A DNA stretch of 48,459 nucleotides from CAZSAK01 sp964605155 (lineage in GTDB: Bacteria; Pseudomonadota; Gammaproteobacteria; SZUA-140). A program made the position numbers and the translations under genes. The notes below the pieces were generated by a model that saw nothing but the letters and a program-made list of their open reading frames with translations, was not told where the DNA came from and searched no databases. The stretch lies in the NCBI GenBank assembly GCA_964605155.1, contig CAZSAK010000020.1, positions 1 to 48,459 of the forward strand, written 5' to 3'. Shown piece by piece: positions 24,822 through 33,598 of this stretch; position 1 is the first letter of the stretch, and the number at the start of each line of letters is the position of its first letter.

Positions 24822-26723
24822 TTAGTAGGAATTTAGACGAACTTTGCTGGTTTGACAAGGATGCTGGTCAAAATAGTTGCTGACCGCTTCAATAATACCA
24901 TTAACATCAAGGCAATAGTCGGCCAGCAGCTGTTCCCGGCTGCCGTGGTTACCGAATCGGTCGGAAAGCCCCAGATTGATGATGGGATGAGAGATATTGT
25001 GGGCCGCCAGGCACTCGCTTACCGCGCTGCCCGCGCCCCCCATAACGGCATTATCCTCGATGGTGACCAGTAATTCATGTCCGGATATCATTTGCAATAC
25101 CACATCGTCGTCCAGGGGTTTGATAAAACGCATGTTGATCACCGTAGCATTTATCTGCTCGGCCGCCTGCAGAGCGGTGGGCAGCAGGCTGCCGAAGACC
25201 AGCAGGGCGACATCACGTCCCATGCGGCGTACCTCAGCCTTGCCCAATGGTATCAATTCCATGGATTTTTCAACTGCCACCCCCGGACCGTGGCCGCGCG
25301 GGTAACGAACCGCTGCCGGTCCTTCGATATGATAACCCGTGAAGAGCATCTGCCGGCATTCGTTTTCGTCGGCGGGAGCCATGATAGTCATATTAGGTAT
25401 ACAGCGTAAAAAGCTGAGATCAAAACTGCCCGCATGTGTTGGCCCGTCCGGGCCAACGACGCCGGCACGGTCGATGGCGAACAGTACCGGCAGGTTTTGC
25501 AGGGCCACATCGTGGATCAATTGATCATAGGCACGTTGCAGAAATGTGGAATAGATCGCCACAACGGGTTTCATGCCTTCACACGCCAAGCCTGCTGCCA
25601 GGGTGACGCTGTGTTGTTCGGCGATGCCGACATCAAAGAACCGGTCGGGATATTGTCTTGAGAACTCCACCATCCCTGAACCTTCACGCATGGCCGGTGT
25701 GATTCCGACCAGTCGCTCATCGCGTGACGCCATGTCACACAGCCATTCTCCGAAGACCTTGGTATATGTAGGGCCTATGGTGGAGGAGGGGTGCATCTTG
25801 CCGTTTTCCGGGTCGAAGGTGCCGACACCATGGTAGGTGCAGGGATTGTCTTCAGCCGGTTGATATCCCTTGCCTTTTCTGGTGACGATGTGGAGGAACT
25901 GGGGGCCGTTGCGTTTGCGCAGGTTCTGTAAGGTCTTGACCAATACATCGAGGTCATGGCCGTCTATCGGGCCAATATAATTGAATCCGAATTCTTCAAA
26001 CAGGGTGCCAGGTATCACCATTCCCTTGACATGCTCTTCCGCACGACGGGCCAGTTCCCGTACCGGTGGTACCGCACTGAGGACCTTTTTGCCTCCCTCG
26101 CGCATCGTTGAATAAAAGCTGCCTGACAGTAGTGCGGCAAGGTAATTGGAGATTCCGCCAACATTCGGTGAGATAGACATCTCGTTATCATTCAATATGA
26201 CAAGCAGGTCCGCCCCGACATGGCCCGCGTGACTCAAGGCCTCGAAGGCCATGCCCGCTGTCATCGCACCGTCACCGATGATGGCCACGGTTTTGTCATG
26301 TTTGTTCTGCAGGCCATCGGCAATTGCCATACCGAGAGCCGCGCTGATCGAGGTACTGGAATGTCCGGCGCCGAAACAGTCGAATATGCTTTCGTCGCGC
26401 TTGATAAAGCCAGATAAGCCGCCCTTTTTTCTGATTCCGGCCATGCCTTCACGGCGCCCGGTCAATATCTTGTGGACATAGGTCTGATGCCCGACATCCC
26501 ATACCAGGCGGTCGGTTGGGGTATCGAACACATAATGGAGTGCTATGGTTAATTCCACCGTGCCCAGGTTGGATGCCAGATGCCCGCCTGTGCGGGCGAC
26601 CGACTGAACAAGAAATTCACGCAGTTCCTCTGCCAGGATCGGCAGCTGGTCTTCACTCAGTTCCCGAAGTTGTTCCGGATGCGTGATGTGTTCAAGCAGT
26701 GAGTCTGGAGGCTGATGTGTCAT
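24822..26723 (-). CDS. dxs: 1-deoxy-D-xylulose-5-phosphate synthase
   Basis: A 633-residue thiamine-diphosphate enzyme that makes DXP from pyruvate and glyceraldehyde-3-phosphate, the entry to the MEP isoprenoid pathway. Motifs in order: ASNLGTVELTIALHYVFD, VGHQTYVHKILTGR, GDGAMTAGMAFEAL (cofactor), NDNEMSISPNVG, then the transketolase-like core (GIAEQHSVTLAAGLA and DRAGVVGPDGPTHAG). The length matches the family, with an ordinary N-terminus. It follows ispA by 96 bases, so IPP precursor supply and farnesyl-PP synthesis are co-expressed. Confidence 0.97.
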   Translation of the reverse strand: MTHQPPDSLLEHITHPEQLRELSEDQLPILAEELREFLVQSVARTGGHLASNLGTVELTIALHYVFDTPTDRLVWDVGHQTYVHKILTGRREGMAGIRKKGGLSGFIKRDESIFDCFGAGHSSTSISAALGMAIADGLQNKHDKTVAIIGDGAMTAGMAFEALSHAGHVGADLLVILNDNEMSISPNVGGISNYLAALLSGSFYSTMREGGKKVLSAVPPVRELARRAEEHVKGMVIPGTLFEEFGFNYIGPIDGHDLDVLVKTLQNLRKRNGPQFLHIVTRKGKGYQPAEDNPCTYHGVGTFDPENGKMHPSSTIGPTYTKVFGEWLCDMASRDERLVGITPAMREGSGMVEFSRQYPDRFFDVGIAEQHSVTLAAGLACEGMKPVVAIYSTFLQRAYDQLIHDVALQNLPVLFAIDRAGVVGPDGPTHAGSFDLSFLRCIPNMTIMAPADENECRQMLFTGYHIEGPAAVRYPRGHGPGVAVEKSMELIPLGKAEVRRMGRDVALLVFGSLLPTALQAAEQINATVINMRFIKPLDDDVVLQMISGHELLVTIEDNAVMGGAGSAVSECLAAHNISHPIINLGLSDRFGNHGSREQLLADYCLDVNGIIEAVSNYFDQHPCQTSKVRLNSY

Positions 26724-26819
26724 TGTGCTTGGAGCGATCGTCCGTAATATAAGTTGGAAATAATGGAGCGTTTAATCGATCGTTGCAAGCCCTAATCGAG
26801 GGCAGGATCGTGGTGGCCA

Positions 26820-27761
26820 TCAATTCTCGCGGTGGATGATATATGTGGCAATCCAGCGTAAGGGATCCGCGCCAACGCCTAGTGATTCCAGGTGCCTCAA
26901 GGACTGCTCATACAGATCCACGGCCATGCGTTTGGCACCATCCATGCCAAGGAGTGCCGGATAGGTGGGTTTGTTGTGTGCAATGTCAGCGCCCTGTGTC
27001 TTGCCCAGGGTGGCGGTTGTCCCCTCGATATCAAGGATGTCATCACGTATCTGGAATGCAAGCCCGATACACTTTGCGTAATGATCCAGTGTGTCGATCA
27101 GTTCCTGGCCGGCCTGGTCGAGGCTCAATGCCCCGAGTCTGACGCTTGCCCTGATCAGGGCTCCGGTTTTACGTTCATGCATCAGTTCCAGTTGTGCAAG
27201 GTCCATCGACCGGCCCACGACGGCCAGATCGACGGCCTGTCCCCCGGCCATTCCCAGCGAACCGGTCGCCCCGGTCAGGGCCCTGATCATCTCCAGCCGT
27301 CGATCGGCTGTGACCTTCATCGCCCTGTCATGCGCCAGGATATGAAAGGCAAGCGATTGGAGTGCATCGCCGGTCAGGATTGCCACAGCTTCTCCAAATG
27401 CCTTATGACAGGTGGGCTTGCCACGCCTGAGGTCATCATTATCCATGGATGGCAGATCATCGTGCACGAGCGAATAGGCATGGATCAGTTCGACTGCACA
27501 GGCGGGACCGTCCAATGAGTCAGGATGTATATCCAGGGCCTTGCCGGCGGCATAGACCAGCATGGGCCTGATATATTTACCGCCGGAGATCGCCGCATAG
27601 CGCATCGCCTGGTGCAATTCCACGGGTGTTTCACTATCCCGGGGCAACCAGGTGTCAAGGGCATGTTCAACCCGCATTTTAGTCGCCTGTATCAGTCCTT
27701 CAAGCTCAGGGTGGACATTATGACGGACGGCGGATTCGTGTTGCAGTGTTGTCATTCTCAT
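26820..27761 (-). CDS. ispA: Farnesyl-diphosphate synthase (polyprenyl synthetase)
   Basis: A 313-residue all-helical prenyl transferase. The first Asp-rich motif is VHDDLPSMDNDDLRRGKP and the second is FQIRDDILDIEG, with GGKYIRPMLVYAAG near the N-terminus and YPALLGMDGAKR near the C-terminus. It joins isopentenyl-PP units to make C15 for quinones, undecaprenol and related molecules. Operon xseB-ispA-dxs is the common gammaproteobacterial order. ATGs at 27761 and 27755 are both possible. Confidence 0.96.
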   Translation of the reverse strand: MRMTTLQHESAVRHNVHPELEGLIQATKMRVEHALDTWLPRDSETPVELHQAMRYAAISGGKYIRPMLVYAAGKALDIHPDSLDGPACAVELIHAYSLVHDDLPSMDNDDLRRGKPTCHKAFGEAVAILTGDALQSLAFHILAHDRAMKVTADRRLEMIRALTGATGSLGMAGGQAVDLAVVGRSMDLAQLELMHERKTGALIRASVRLGALSLDQAGQELIDTLDHYAKCIGLAFQIRDDILDIEGTTATLGKTQGADIAHNKPTYPALLGMDGAKRMAVDLYEQSLRHLESLGVGADPLRWIATYIIHREN

Positions 27762-27874
27762 TTCAACTGCATAAAAAGACTGAGAATTCAGGAAAGGATG
27801 TTTTCATTTGTCCCACCGGGAGGTATTGCATTGCTTGGAGAACGCGGCGTATACCATCGCCGTGTTCGGTAGTC

Positions 27875-28132
27875 CTATTCTTCTTTGTTGCTTTCAAACT
27901 CCTGAAGTTCGGAATGTCCGCTTTTTTCAAGCAAGATATTAACCTTTTGCTCCGCATCCTTGAGCGCCTGTTGGCATGCACGCGTAAGTTGTACACCGCG
28001 TTCAAAATATTTTAATGAATCTTCCAGGCTTATATCTCCCTGTTCCATGTGTTCGACAAGTTTTTCAAGTTCTTGCAATGACTTTTCAAAGTCCGCCGGG
28101 CTTGATTTTTTTCTGGGACTTGTTTTTACCAC
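27875..28132 (-). CDS. xseB: Exodeoxyribonuclease VII small subunit
   Basis: An 85-residue helical hairpin with the family pattern FEKSLQELEKLVEHMEQGD, LEDSLKYFERGVQLTRACQ and LKDAEQKV. The small subunit partners XseA for single-strand DNA trimming. It starts with GTG (AGGGG upstream) and precedes ispA by about 110 bases. The basic N-terminus (KTSPRKKS) is unremarkable. Confidence 0.93.
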   Translation of the reverse strand: MVKTSPRKKSSPADFEKSLQELEKLVEHMEQGDISLEDSLKYFERGVQLTRACQQALKDAEQKVNILLEKSGHSELQEFESNKEE

Positions 28133-28415
28133 GAGACCGCCCCCTGGTTCCTGTCTATGATGAATAGTAGTGTAAATTTATGCGATGATGTCGGCAACAA
28201 TGCATAATTCTCAGTACGTTCAGCGACAGAATGAATATTCCGCATACATCCAAATATGATGTCGTGTGAGCCTGAGCATCAATCGCAGTATCCAGCCAGA
28301 TGTTAGCATAAACGACATTGTTTCTGTGACGAATTTTCTTGATATCGGAATTCCACTTCATGATAGACTCCTAGCGTTTTATTCCGGGAAAAATTTCGCG
28401 GCTGCACATTAATTC

Positions 28416-30305
28416 ATGGCTAAAAATTACGATGCATCTTCGATCGAGGTCCTGACCGGACTCGATCCTGTCCGCAAGCGACCCGGCATGTATACCGATA
28501 CGACGCGCCCCAACCATCTGATCCAGGAGGTGGTCGACAACAGTGTCGATGAGGCCATCACCGGCTATGCCGGCAAGATCAAGGTCACACTGTATAAAGA
28601 CGGATCGATGGAAGTGGTCGATGACGGACGTGGAATGCCGGTCGATATCCACAAGGAAGAAGGTGTTTCTGGTGTTGAGGTCATTCTGACGCGTCTGCAT
28701 GCCGGTGGCAAATTTTCCAGAAAGAATTATCGCTTCTCGGGTGGGTTACACGGTGTGGGAGTGTCTGTGGTGAATGCCTTGTCAAAACGTCTGGAGGTCC
28801 ATATCAGGCGTGATGGCAAGGAGTATATGATGTCCTTTGCCAATGGCGAGAAAAAATCAAAACTAAAGGTAGTCGGCAAGGTCGGCAAGCAGAATACCGG
28901 GACTACGATACGATTCTGGCCTGATCCGAAATATTTCGATTCACCCAGGATCTCGATACCGAAACTCAAACACGTGTTACGCGCCAAGGCGGTATTGTGT
29001 CCGGGATTGCACCTGAGCTTTGTCGATGAACGCAGTGGTGAAAAGGAGGAATGGCAGTATGAAGACGGGCTGCGAGATTACCTTTTGGGTGAACTCAAGG
29101 GCCTGGAACTGCTGCCTGATGAACCCTTTATAGGAAGTATGGAAGGCAACGACGAGATGGTTGACTGGGCCGTCGTTTGGCTTCCTGCCGGTGGTGACAT
29201 GGTGACCGAAAGCTATGTCAATCTTGTGCCGACCCCCCTTGGTGGTACCCATGTTAACGGCTTTCGCACCGGCCTGACGGATGCTGTCAGGGATTTCTGT
29301 GAATTGCGCAATCTCCTGCCGAGGGGCGTACGGATCGCTCCGGAAGATGTATGGGAACATTGCAGCTATATTCTCTCTGTCAAGTTGCATGACCCGCAGT
29401 TTTCCGGCCAGACCAAGGAACGTCTGTCTTCGCGTGAATGCGCACCCTTTGTGTCCGGTGTGGTCAAGGATAATCTCAGCCATTGGTTGAACCAGCATAT
29501 TGATCTAGGTGAACGCATCGCAAATCTCGTGATCTTGAATGCCCAGGATCGCATGCGCGAAAGCCGCAAAGTGGTGCGAAAAAAGGTCACGACGGGTCCC
29601 GCACTTCCCGGTAAACTGGCGGACTGCAGCGTGCAGGATCCTGCGCGGACGGAGCTATTCCTTGTTGAGGGCGATTCTGCGGGCGGTTCGGCAAAACAGG
29701 CACGGGATCGGCAATTTCAGGCCGTCATGCCGTTACGCGGGAAGATTCTCAACACCTGGGAGGTTGCACCGGGTGAGGTGCTGGCATCACAGGAAGTGCA
29801 TGACATATCCGTCGCGGTTGGTGTGGATCCAGGTTCGGATAACCTGAGTGGGTTGCGTTACGGTAAGATCTGTATTCTTGCCGATGCCGATTCGGATGGT
29901 GCCCATATTGCAACCTTGTTGTGTGCGTTATTCGTGCGGCATTTTCGTTCCCTGGTTACCGCAGGTCATGTCTATCTCGCCCAGCCCCCCTTGTATCGTA
30001 TAGACATCGGGAAGGATGTCTACTATGCATTGGATGAAGCGGAACGGCAAGGTATCCTGGATCGTATTGCCGCCGAACACAAGAAGGGCAAGGTCGGCAT
30101 TCAGCGTTTCAAGGGGCTGGGCGAAATGAATCCGATACAGCTGCGAGAAACCACTATCGCCCCCGATACACGACGCCTGGTTCAATTGACCGTCGAATCA
30201 GGTGATGATACCAACTTGATCATGGATATGTTGCTGGCGAAAAAGCGCGCCTCCGATCGCAAGGCCTGGCTGGAACAGAAGGGGAATCTTGCAGAGATTC
30301 TATAA
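28416..30305 (+). CDS. parE: DNA topoisomerase IV subunit B
   Basis: A 629-residue ATPase subunit. GHKL motifs are EVVDNSVDEA, DDGRGMPV and GGLHGVGVSVVNAL. The Toprim domain has LVEGDSAGGSAKQARDR and the metal-binding DADSDGAHIATLL. The closing domain has RFKGLGEMNPIQL. Length fits ParE rather than the roughly 800-residue GyrB, and parC lies 5 bases downstream. The heterotetramer decatenates daughter chromosomes. The 280-base divergent gap from xseB should carry both promoters. Confidence 0.97.
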   Translation: MAKNYDASSIEVLTGLDPVRKRPGMYTDTTRPNHLIQEVVDNSVDEAITGYAGKIKVTLYKDGSMEVVDDGRGMPVDIHKEEGVSGVEVILTRLHAGGKFSRKNYRFSGGLHGVGVSVVNALSKRLEVHIRRDGKEYMMSFANGEKKSKLKVVGKVGKQNTGTTIRFWPDPKYFDSPRISIPKLKHVLRAKAVLCPGLHLSFVDERSGEKEEWQYEDGLRDYLLGELKGLELLPDEPFIGSMEGNDEMVDWAVVWLPAGGDMVTESYVNLVPTPLGGTHVNGFRTGLTDAVRDFCELRNLLPRGVRIAPEDVWEHCSYILSVKLHDPQFSGQTKERLSSRECAPFVSGVVKDNLSHWLNQHIDLGERIANLVILNAQDRMRESRKVVRKKVTTGPALPGKLADCSVQDPARTELFLVEGDSAGGSAKQARDRQFQAVMPLRGKILNTWEVAPGEVLASQEVHDISVAVGVDPGSDNLSGLRYGKICILADADSDGAHIATLLCALFVRHFRSLVTAGHVYLAQPPLYRIDIGKDVYYALDEAERQGILDRIAAEHKKGKVGIQRFKGLGEMNPIQLRETTIAPDTRRLVQLTVESGDDTNLIMDMLLAKKRASDRKAWLEQKGNLAEIL

Positions 30306-30310
30306 CCACT

Positions 30311-32563
30311 ATGGCGGAAACAATTGAAATTGATTTTGAAGGGGTAGAACGAAAACCGCTCAAGGCGTTTACCGAAAAGGCCTATCTGGACTACTCGATG
30401 TACGTCATTCTTGACCGTGCCCTGCCGCATATCGGGGACGGCCTCAAGCCCGTACAGCGTCGTATCATCTATGCCATGTCCGAGCTGGGGCTTGCCGCTA
30501 CGGCTAAATACAAAAAGGCGGCACGCACGGTAGGTGACGTGCTCGGTAAATTCCATCCGCACGGGGATACTGCCTGTTATGAAGCGATGGTTCTGATGGC
30601 GCAACCGTTCTCATATCGCTATCCCCTGGTTGACGGCCAGGGAAACTGGGGCGCCCCGGACGATCCAAAATCGTTCGCTGCCATGCGCTACACCGAGGCG
30701 CGGTTGTCACCTTTTGCAGATATCTTTCTTGCCGAGCTGGGGCAGGGTACGGTTGACTGGATTCCAAATTTCGACGGCACACTTGAGGAGCCCCGTGTGC
30801 TGCCGGCACGCCTGCCGCATATCATGTTGAACGGAGTGACGGGGATCGCTGTAGGAATGGCGACCGATATACCACCGCATAATGTGCGCGAGATTGCAGC
30901 TGCGTGTGTACGGTTGCTGGAGGAGCCCAAATCCACGGTCAACCAGTTGTGCAAGTTTGTAAAAGGTCCGGATTTTACCACTGAGGCCGAAATCATTACC
31001 CCCCGTGACGAAATCATCCGGATGTACAATACCGGCAACGGCAGTATCCGCCTGCGGGCACGATATGAAATCGAAAACGGCGATGTTGTGATTACGGCCT
31101 TGCCTCACCATGTATCGGGCGCCAAGCTCCTGGAGCAGATCGCGGCACAGATGAGCGCCAGGAAACTACCCATGGTCGACGACCTGAGGGATGAATCGGA
31201 TCATGAGAATCCAACACGTCTGGTCATTGTGCCCCGCTCCAACCGGGTCGACATTGAATCTTTGATGTCTCACCTGTTCGCCACCACCGACCTGGAACGC
31301 ACCTATCGTGTCAACATGAACGTGATCGGCCTCGACGGCAGGCCCAAGGTCAAGAACCTTTACGATCTGCTTACGGAATGGCTGCATTTTCGCACGGCAA
31401 CGGTCAAGCGCCGCCTGCAATACCGCCTTGATAAGGTCAGGCAACGTTTGCATATCCTTGAAGGGTTGCTTGTCGCCTACCTGAATATCGATGAAGTGAT
31501 TGCGATCATCCGCAGGGAAGACGAGCCCAAGCCGGTATTGATGAAACGCTTCAAATTAAGCGAAGAACAGGCCAATGCGATCCTTGATATCCGCCTCCGT
31601 CAGCTGGCCAAACTGGAGGAGATAAAGATCCGTGGTGAGCAAAAGGAACTGGCGACCGAGCGGGAGCATCTGGAAAAGACGCTCAAGTCGAAACAGCGAT
31701 TGACCACCCTGATCAAAAACGAAATCAAGGCAGATGCCGAAAGTTACGGCGATGACCGCCGCTCACCCATCGTCGAACGTGAATCCGCCCAGGCACTGGA
31801 TGAGGCGGACCTGGTTACTGCAGAGCCGGTGACGGTAGTGTTATCCGAGAAGGGCTGGGTGCGGGCCGCCAAAGGTCATGATATCGACCCACACTCACTG
31901 TCCTACAAGGCAACCGATGCCTTTCAAGCGGCGGCGCTCGGCAAGAGTAACCAGTCTGCGATATTTATGGATTCATTCGGCAGGACCTATGCACTGGCCG
32001 CGCACACGCTGCCGTCTGCGCGCGGTCAGGGTGATCCGGTCGCGGGACGTCTCTCGCCACCTGCAGGGGCCTCGTTCGTCGGTGTCATGATGGGCGAGCC
32101 CGACGACCTTTATCTGCTCGCATCCGATGCCGGTTACGGCTTTTTTGCCCGTTTCAGTGACCTGCAGACCAAAAACAAATCCGGCAAGGCGGTGTTGAGT
32201 TTACCCAAAGGTGCCAGACCACTGCCGCCGGCACCGCCGGGCGATATCGAGACCGGACGGATCGCCGCGGTTACCAGTGAAGGTCGTCTGCTGATAATAC
32301 CTGCCCGGGAGCTGCCCGTGCTGGCAAAGGGCAAGGGGATCAAGATCATCAGCATTCCTCCCGCACGGGTTGTCGACAGGGAAGAGTTTGTGCGGGCGAT
32401 CACCGTTATCCCTGCTGGTAGGGCATTGACTGTATACTCAGGTCAACGGCACATCACCCTGAAACGAGGCGACCTGGAACATTATTATGGTGAACGTGGC
32501 CGCAGGGGACTCAAGTTGCCACGTGGATTCCAGCGCGCCGACAGACTGGCAGTGCAGGAATAA
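30311..32563 (+). CDS. parC: DNA topoisomerase IV subunit A
   Basis: A 750-residue breakage-reunion subunit with catalytic Tyr127 in AAMRYTEARLSP and the winged-helix region FHPHGDTACYEAMV. The residue matching E. coli ParC Ser80 is Thr87, and Glu84 is kept (Glu91). The position is the quinolone-contact site, and Thr there is a natural variant, so it says little about resistance. A coiled tower region and a C-terminal domain with recurrent DNA-wrapping blades follow (about 490-740). Co-transcribed with parE. Confidence 0.97.
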   Translation: MAETIEIDFEGVERKPLKAFTEKAYLDYSMYVILDRALPHIGDGLKPVQRRIIYAMSELGLAATAKYKKAARTVGDVLGKFHPHGDTACYEAMVLMAQPFSYRYPLVDGQGNWGAPDDPKSFAAMRYTEARLSPFADIFLAELGQGTVDWIPNFDGTLEEPRVLPARLPHIMLNGVTGIAVGMATDIPPHNVREIAAACVRLLEEPKSTVNQLCKFVKGPDFTTEAEIITPRDEIIRMYNTGNGSIRLRARYEIENGDVVITALPHHVSGAKLLEQIAAQMSARKLPMVDDLRDESDHENPTRLVIVPRSNRVDIESLMSHLFATTDLERTYRVNMNVIGLDGRPKVKNLYDLLTEWLHFRTATVKRRLQYRLDKVRQRLHILEGLLVAYLNIDEVIAIIRREDEPKPVLMKRFKLSEEQANAILDIRLRQLAKLEEIKIRGEQKELATEREHLEKTLKSKQRLTTLIKNEIKADAESYGDDRRSPIVERESAQALDEADLVTAEPVTVVLSEKGWVRAAKGHDIDPHSLSYKATDAFQAAALGKSNQSAIFMDSFGRTYALAAHTLPSARGQGDPVAGRLSPPAGASFVGVMMGEPDDLYLLASDAGYGFFARFSDLQTKNKSGKAVLSLPKGARPLPPAPPGDIETGRIAAVTSEGRLLIIPARELPVLAKGKGIKIISIPPARVVDREEFVRAITVIPAGRALTVYSGQRHITLKRGDLEHYYGERGRRGLKLPRGFQRADRLAVQE

Positions 32564-32664
32564 TAACCCCTGTTCTATCGTGCGCTTGACCGCTTGAATT
32601 CACCTTAAAATCACCCTATATATTTTCTTGCGACGGTCGTTCTGACCATGACAGGAGCATGACA

Positions 32665-33552
32665 ATGAAGCGTATCTTTCTATTCCTGGCCACCAACCTT
32701 GCAATCATAGTTGTATTGAGTATTACCTTGCGCCTGCTGGGAGTTGAGAGGCTGCTGGATGAGCAGGGGGTCGGTCTCGACTACAACGCATTGCTGATAT
32801 TTGCGGCCGTATTCGGTATGGGCGGGTCGTTTATTTCACTAGCCATTTCCAAATGGACCGCCAAACGGCTGACCGGCGCACGCGTTATCGAACAGGCCAG
32901 TAACGAGTCAGAGGTGTGGCTGATCGAAACCGTGAAACGGCAGGCAAGGATGGCCGGTATAGGTATGCCCGAGGTTGCGATCTATGACTCTCCGGACCTG
33001 AACGCCTTTGCCACAGGTATGAACAGAAACAATGCCCTGGTGGCCGTAAGTTCAGGGCTGCTCGCCAAAATGAAACAGGATGAGGCGGAGGCAGTGCTGG
33101 CGCATGAGGTCAGCCACATCGCCAACGGTGACATGATTACACTGGCCCTTATACAGGGTGTGATCAATACGTTTGTTATATTTCTATCGAGGGTGATCGG
33201 ACATCTTGTTGATCGAGTCGTATTCAAAACAGAACGAGGACATGGCCCAGCCTTCTGGATAACCGCCATCGTCGCTGAAATAGTGCTGGCGATACTTGCC
33301 TCGATAATTGTGATGTGGTTCAGCCGCCAACGGGAATTTCGTGCAGATGCCGGTGGCTCCAAGCTGGCCGGCAGGGAGAAAATGATCGCGGCGCTGGAAC
33401 GGTTGAAACAAAGTGTCGATCAACGGCATCTCCCCGATCAGATGGCCGCTTTCGGTATATCTGGTGGTATCGGGCATGGATTGAAACGTTTGTTCATGAC
33501 CCATCCACCCCTTGATGAAAGGATCGCCGTACTACGCGCGCGGCAGGAATGA
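32665..33552 (+). CDS. htpX: Heat-shock membrane zinc protease HtpX
   Basis: A 295-residue M48 family B protease. Two N-terminal membrane helices (MKRIFLFLATNLAIIVVLS and about 35-55) are followed by the zinc motif in VLAHEVSHIANGDM, two more helices (about 155-215) and the third-ligand region REFRADAGGSKLAG. The C-terminus has THPPLDERIAVLRA. It degrades damaged inner-membrane proteins with FtsH. The ATG at 32665 gives better spacing from AGGAG than that at 32659. Confidence 0.96.
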   Translation: MKRIFLFLATNLAIIVVLSITLRLLGVERLLDEQGVGLDYNALLIFAAVFGMGGSFISLAISKWTAKRLTGARVIEQASNESEVWLIETVKRQARMAGIGMPEVAIYDSPDLNAFATGMNRNNALVAVSSGLLAKMKQDEAEAVLAHEVSHIANGDMITLALIQGVINTFVIFLSRVIGHLVDRVVFKTERGHGPAFWITAIVAEIVLAILASIIVMWFSRQREFRADAGGSKLAGREKMIAALERLKQSVDQRHLPDQMAAFGISGGIGHGLKRLFMTHPPLDERIAVLRARQE

Positions 33553-33598
33553 ACGGGATGGTGGGGGTTACCGCCGCCCGGCTTGAGAATATGCCAAT

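Noticed and set aside
28155..28361. 68-codon minus-strand ORF between xseB and parE
   Set aside because: Unlikely composition and no ribosome binding site; it occupies the divergent promoter region.
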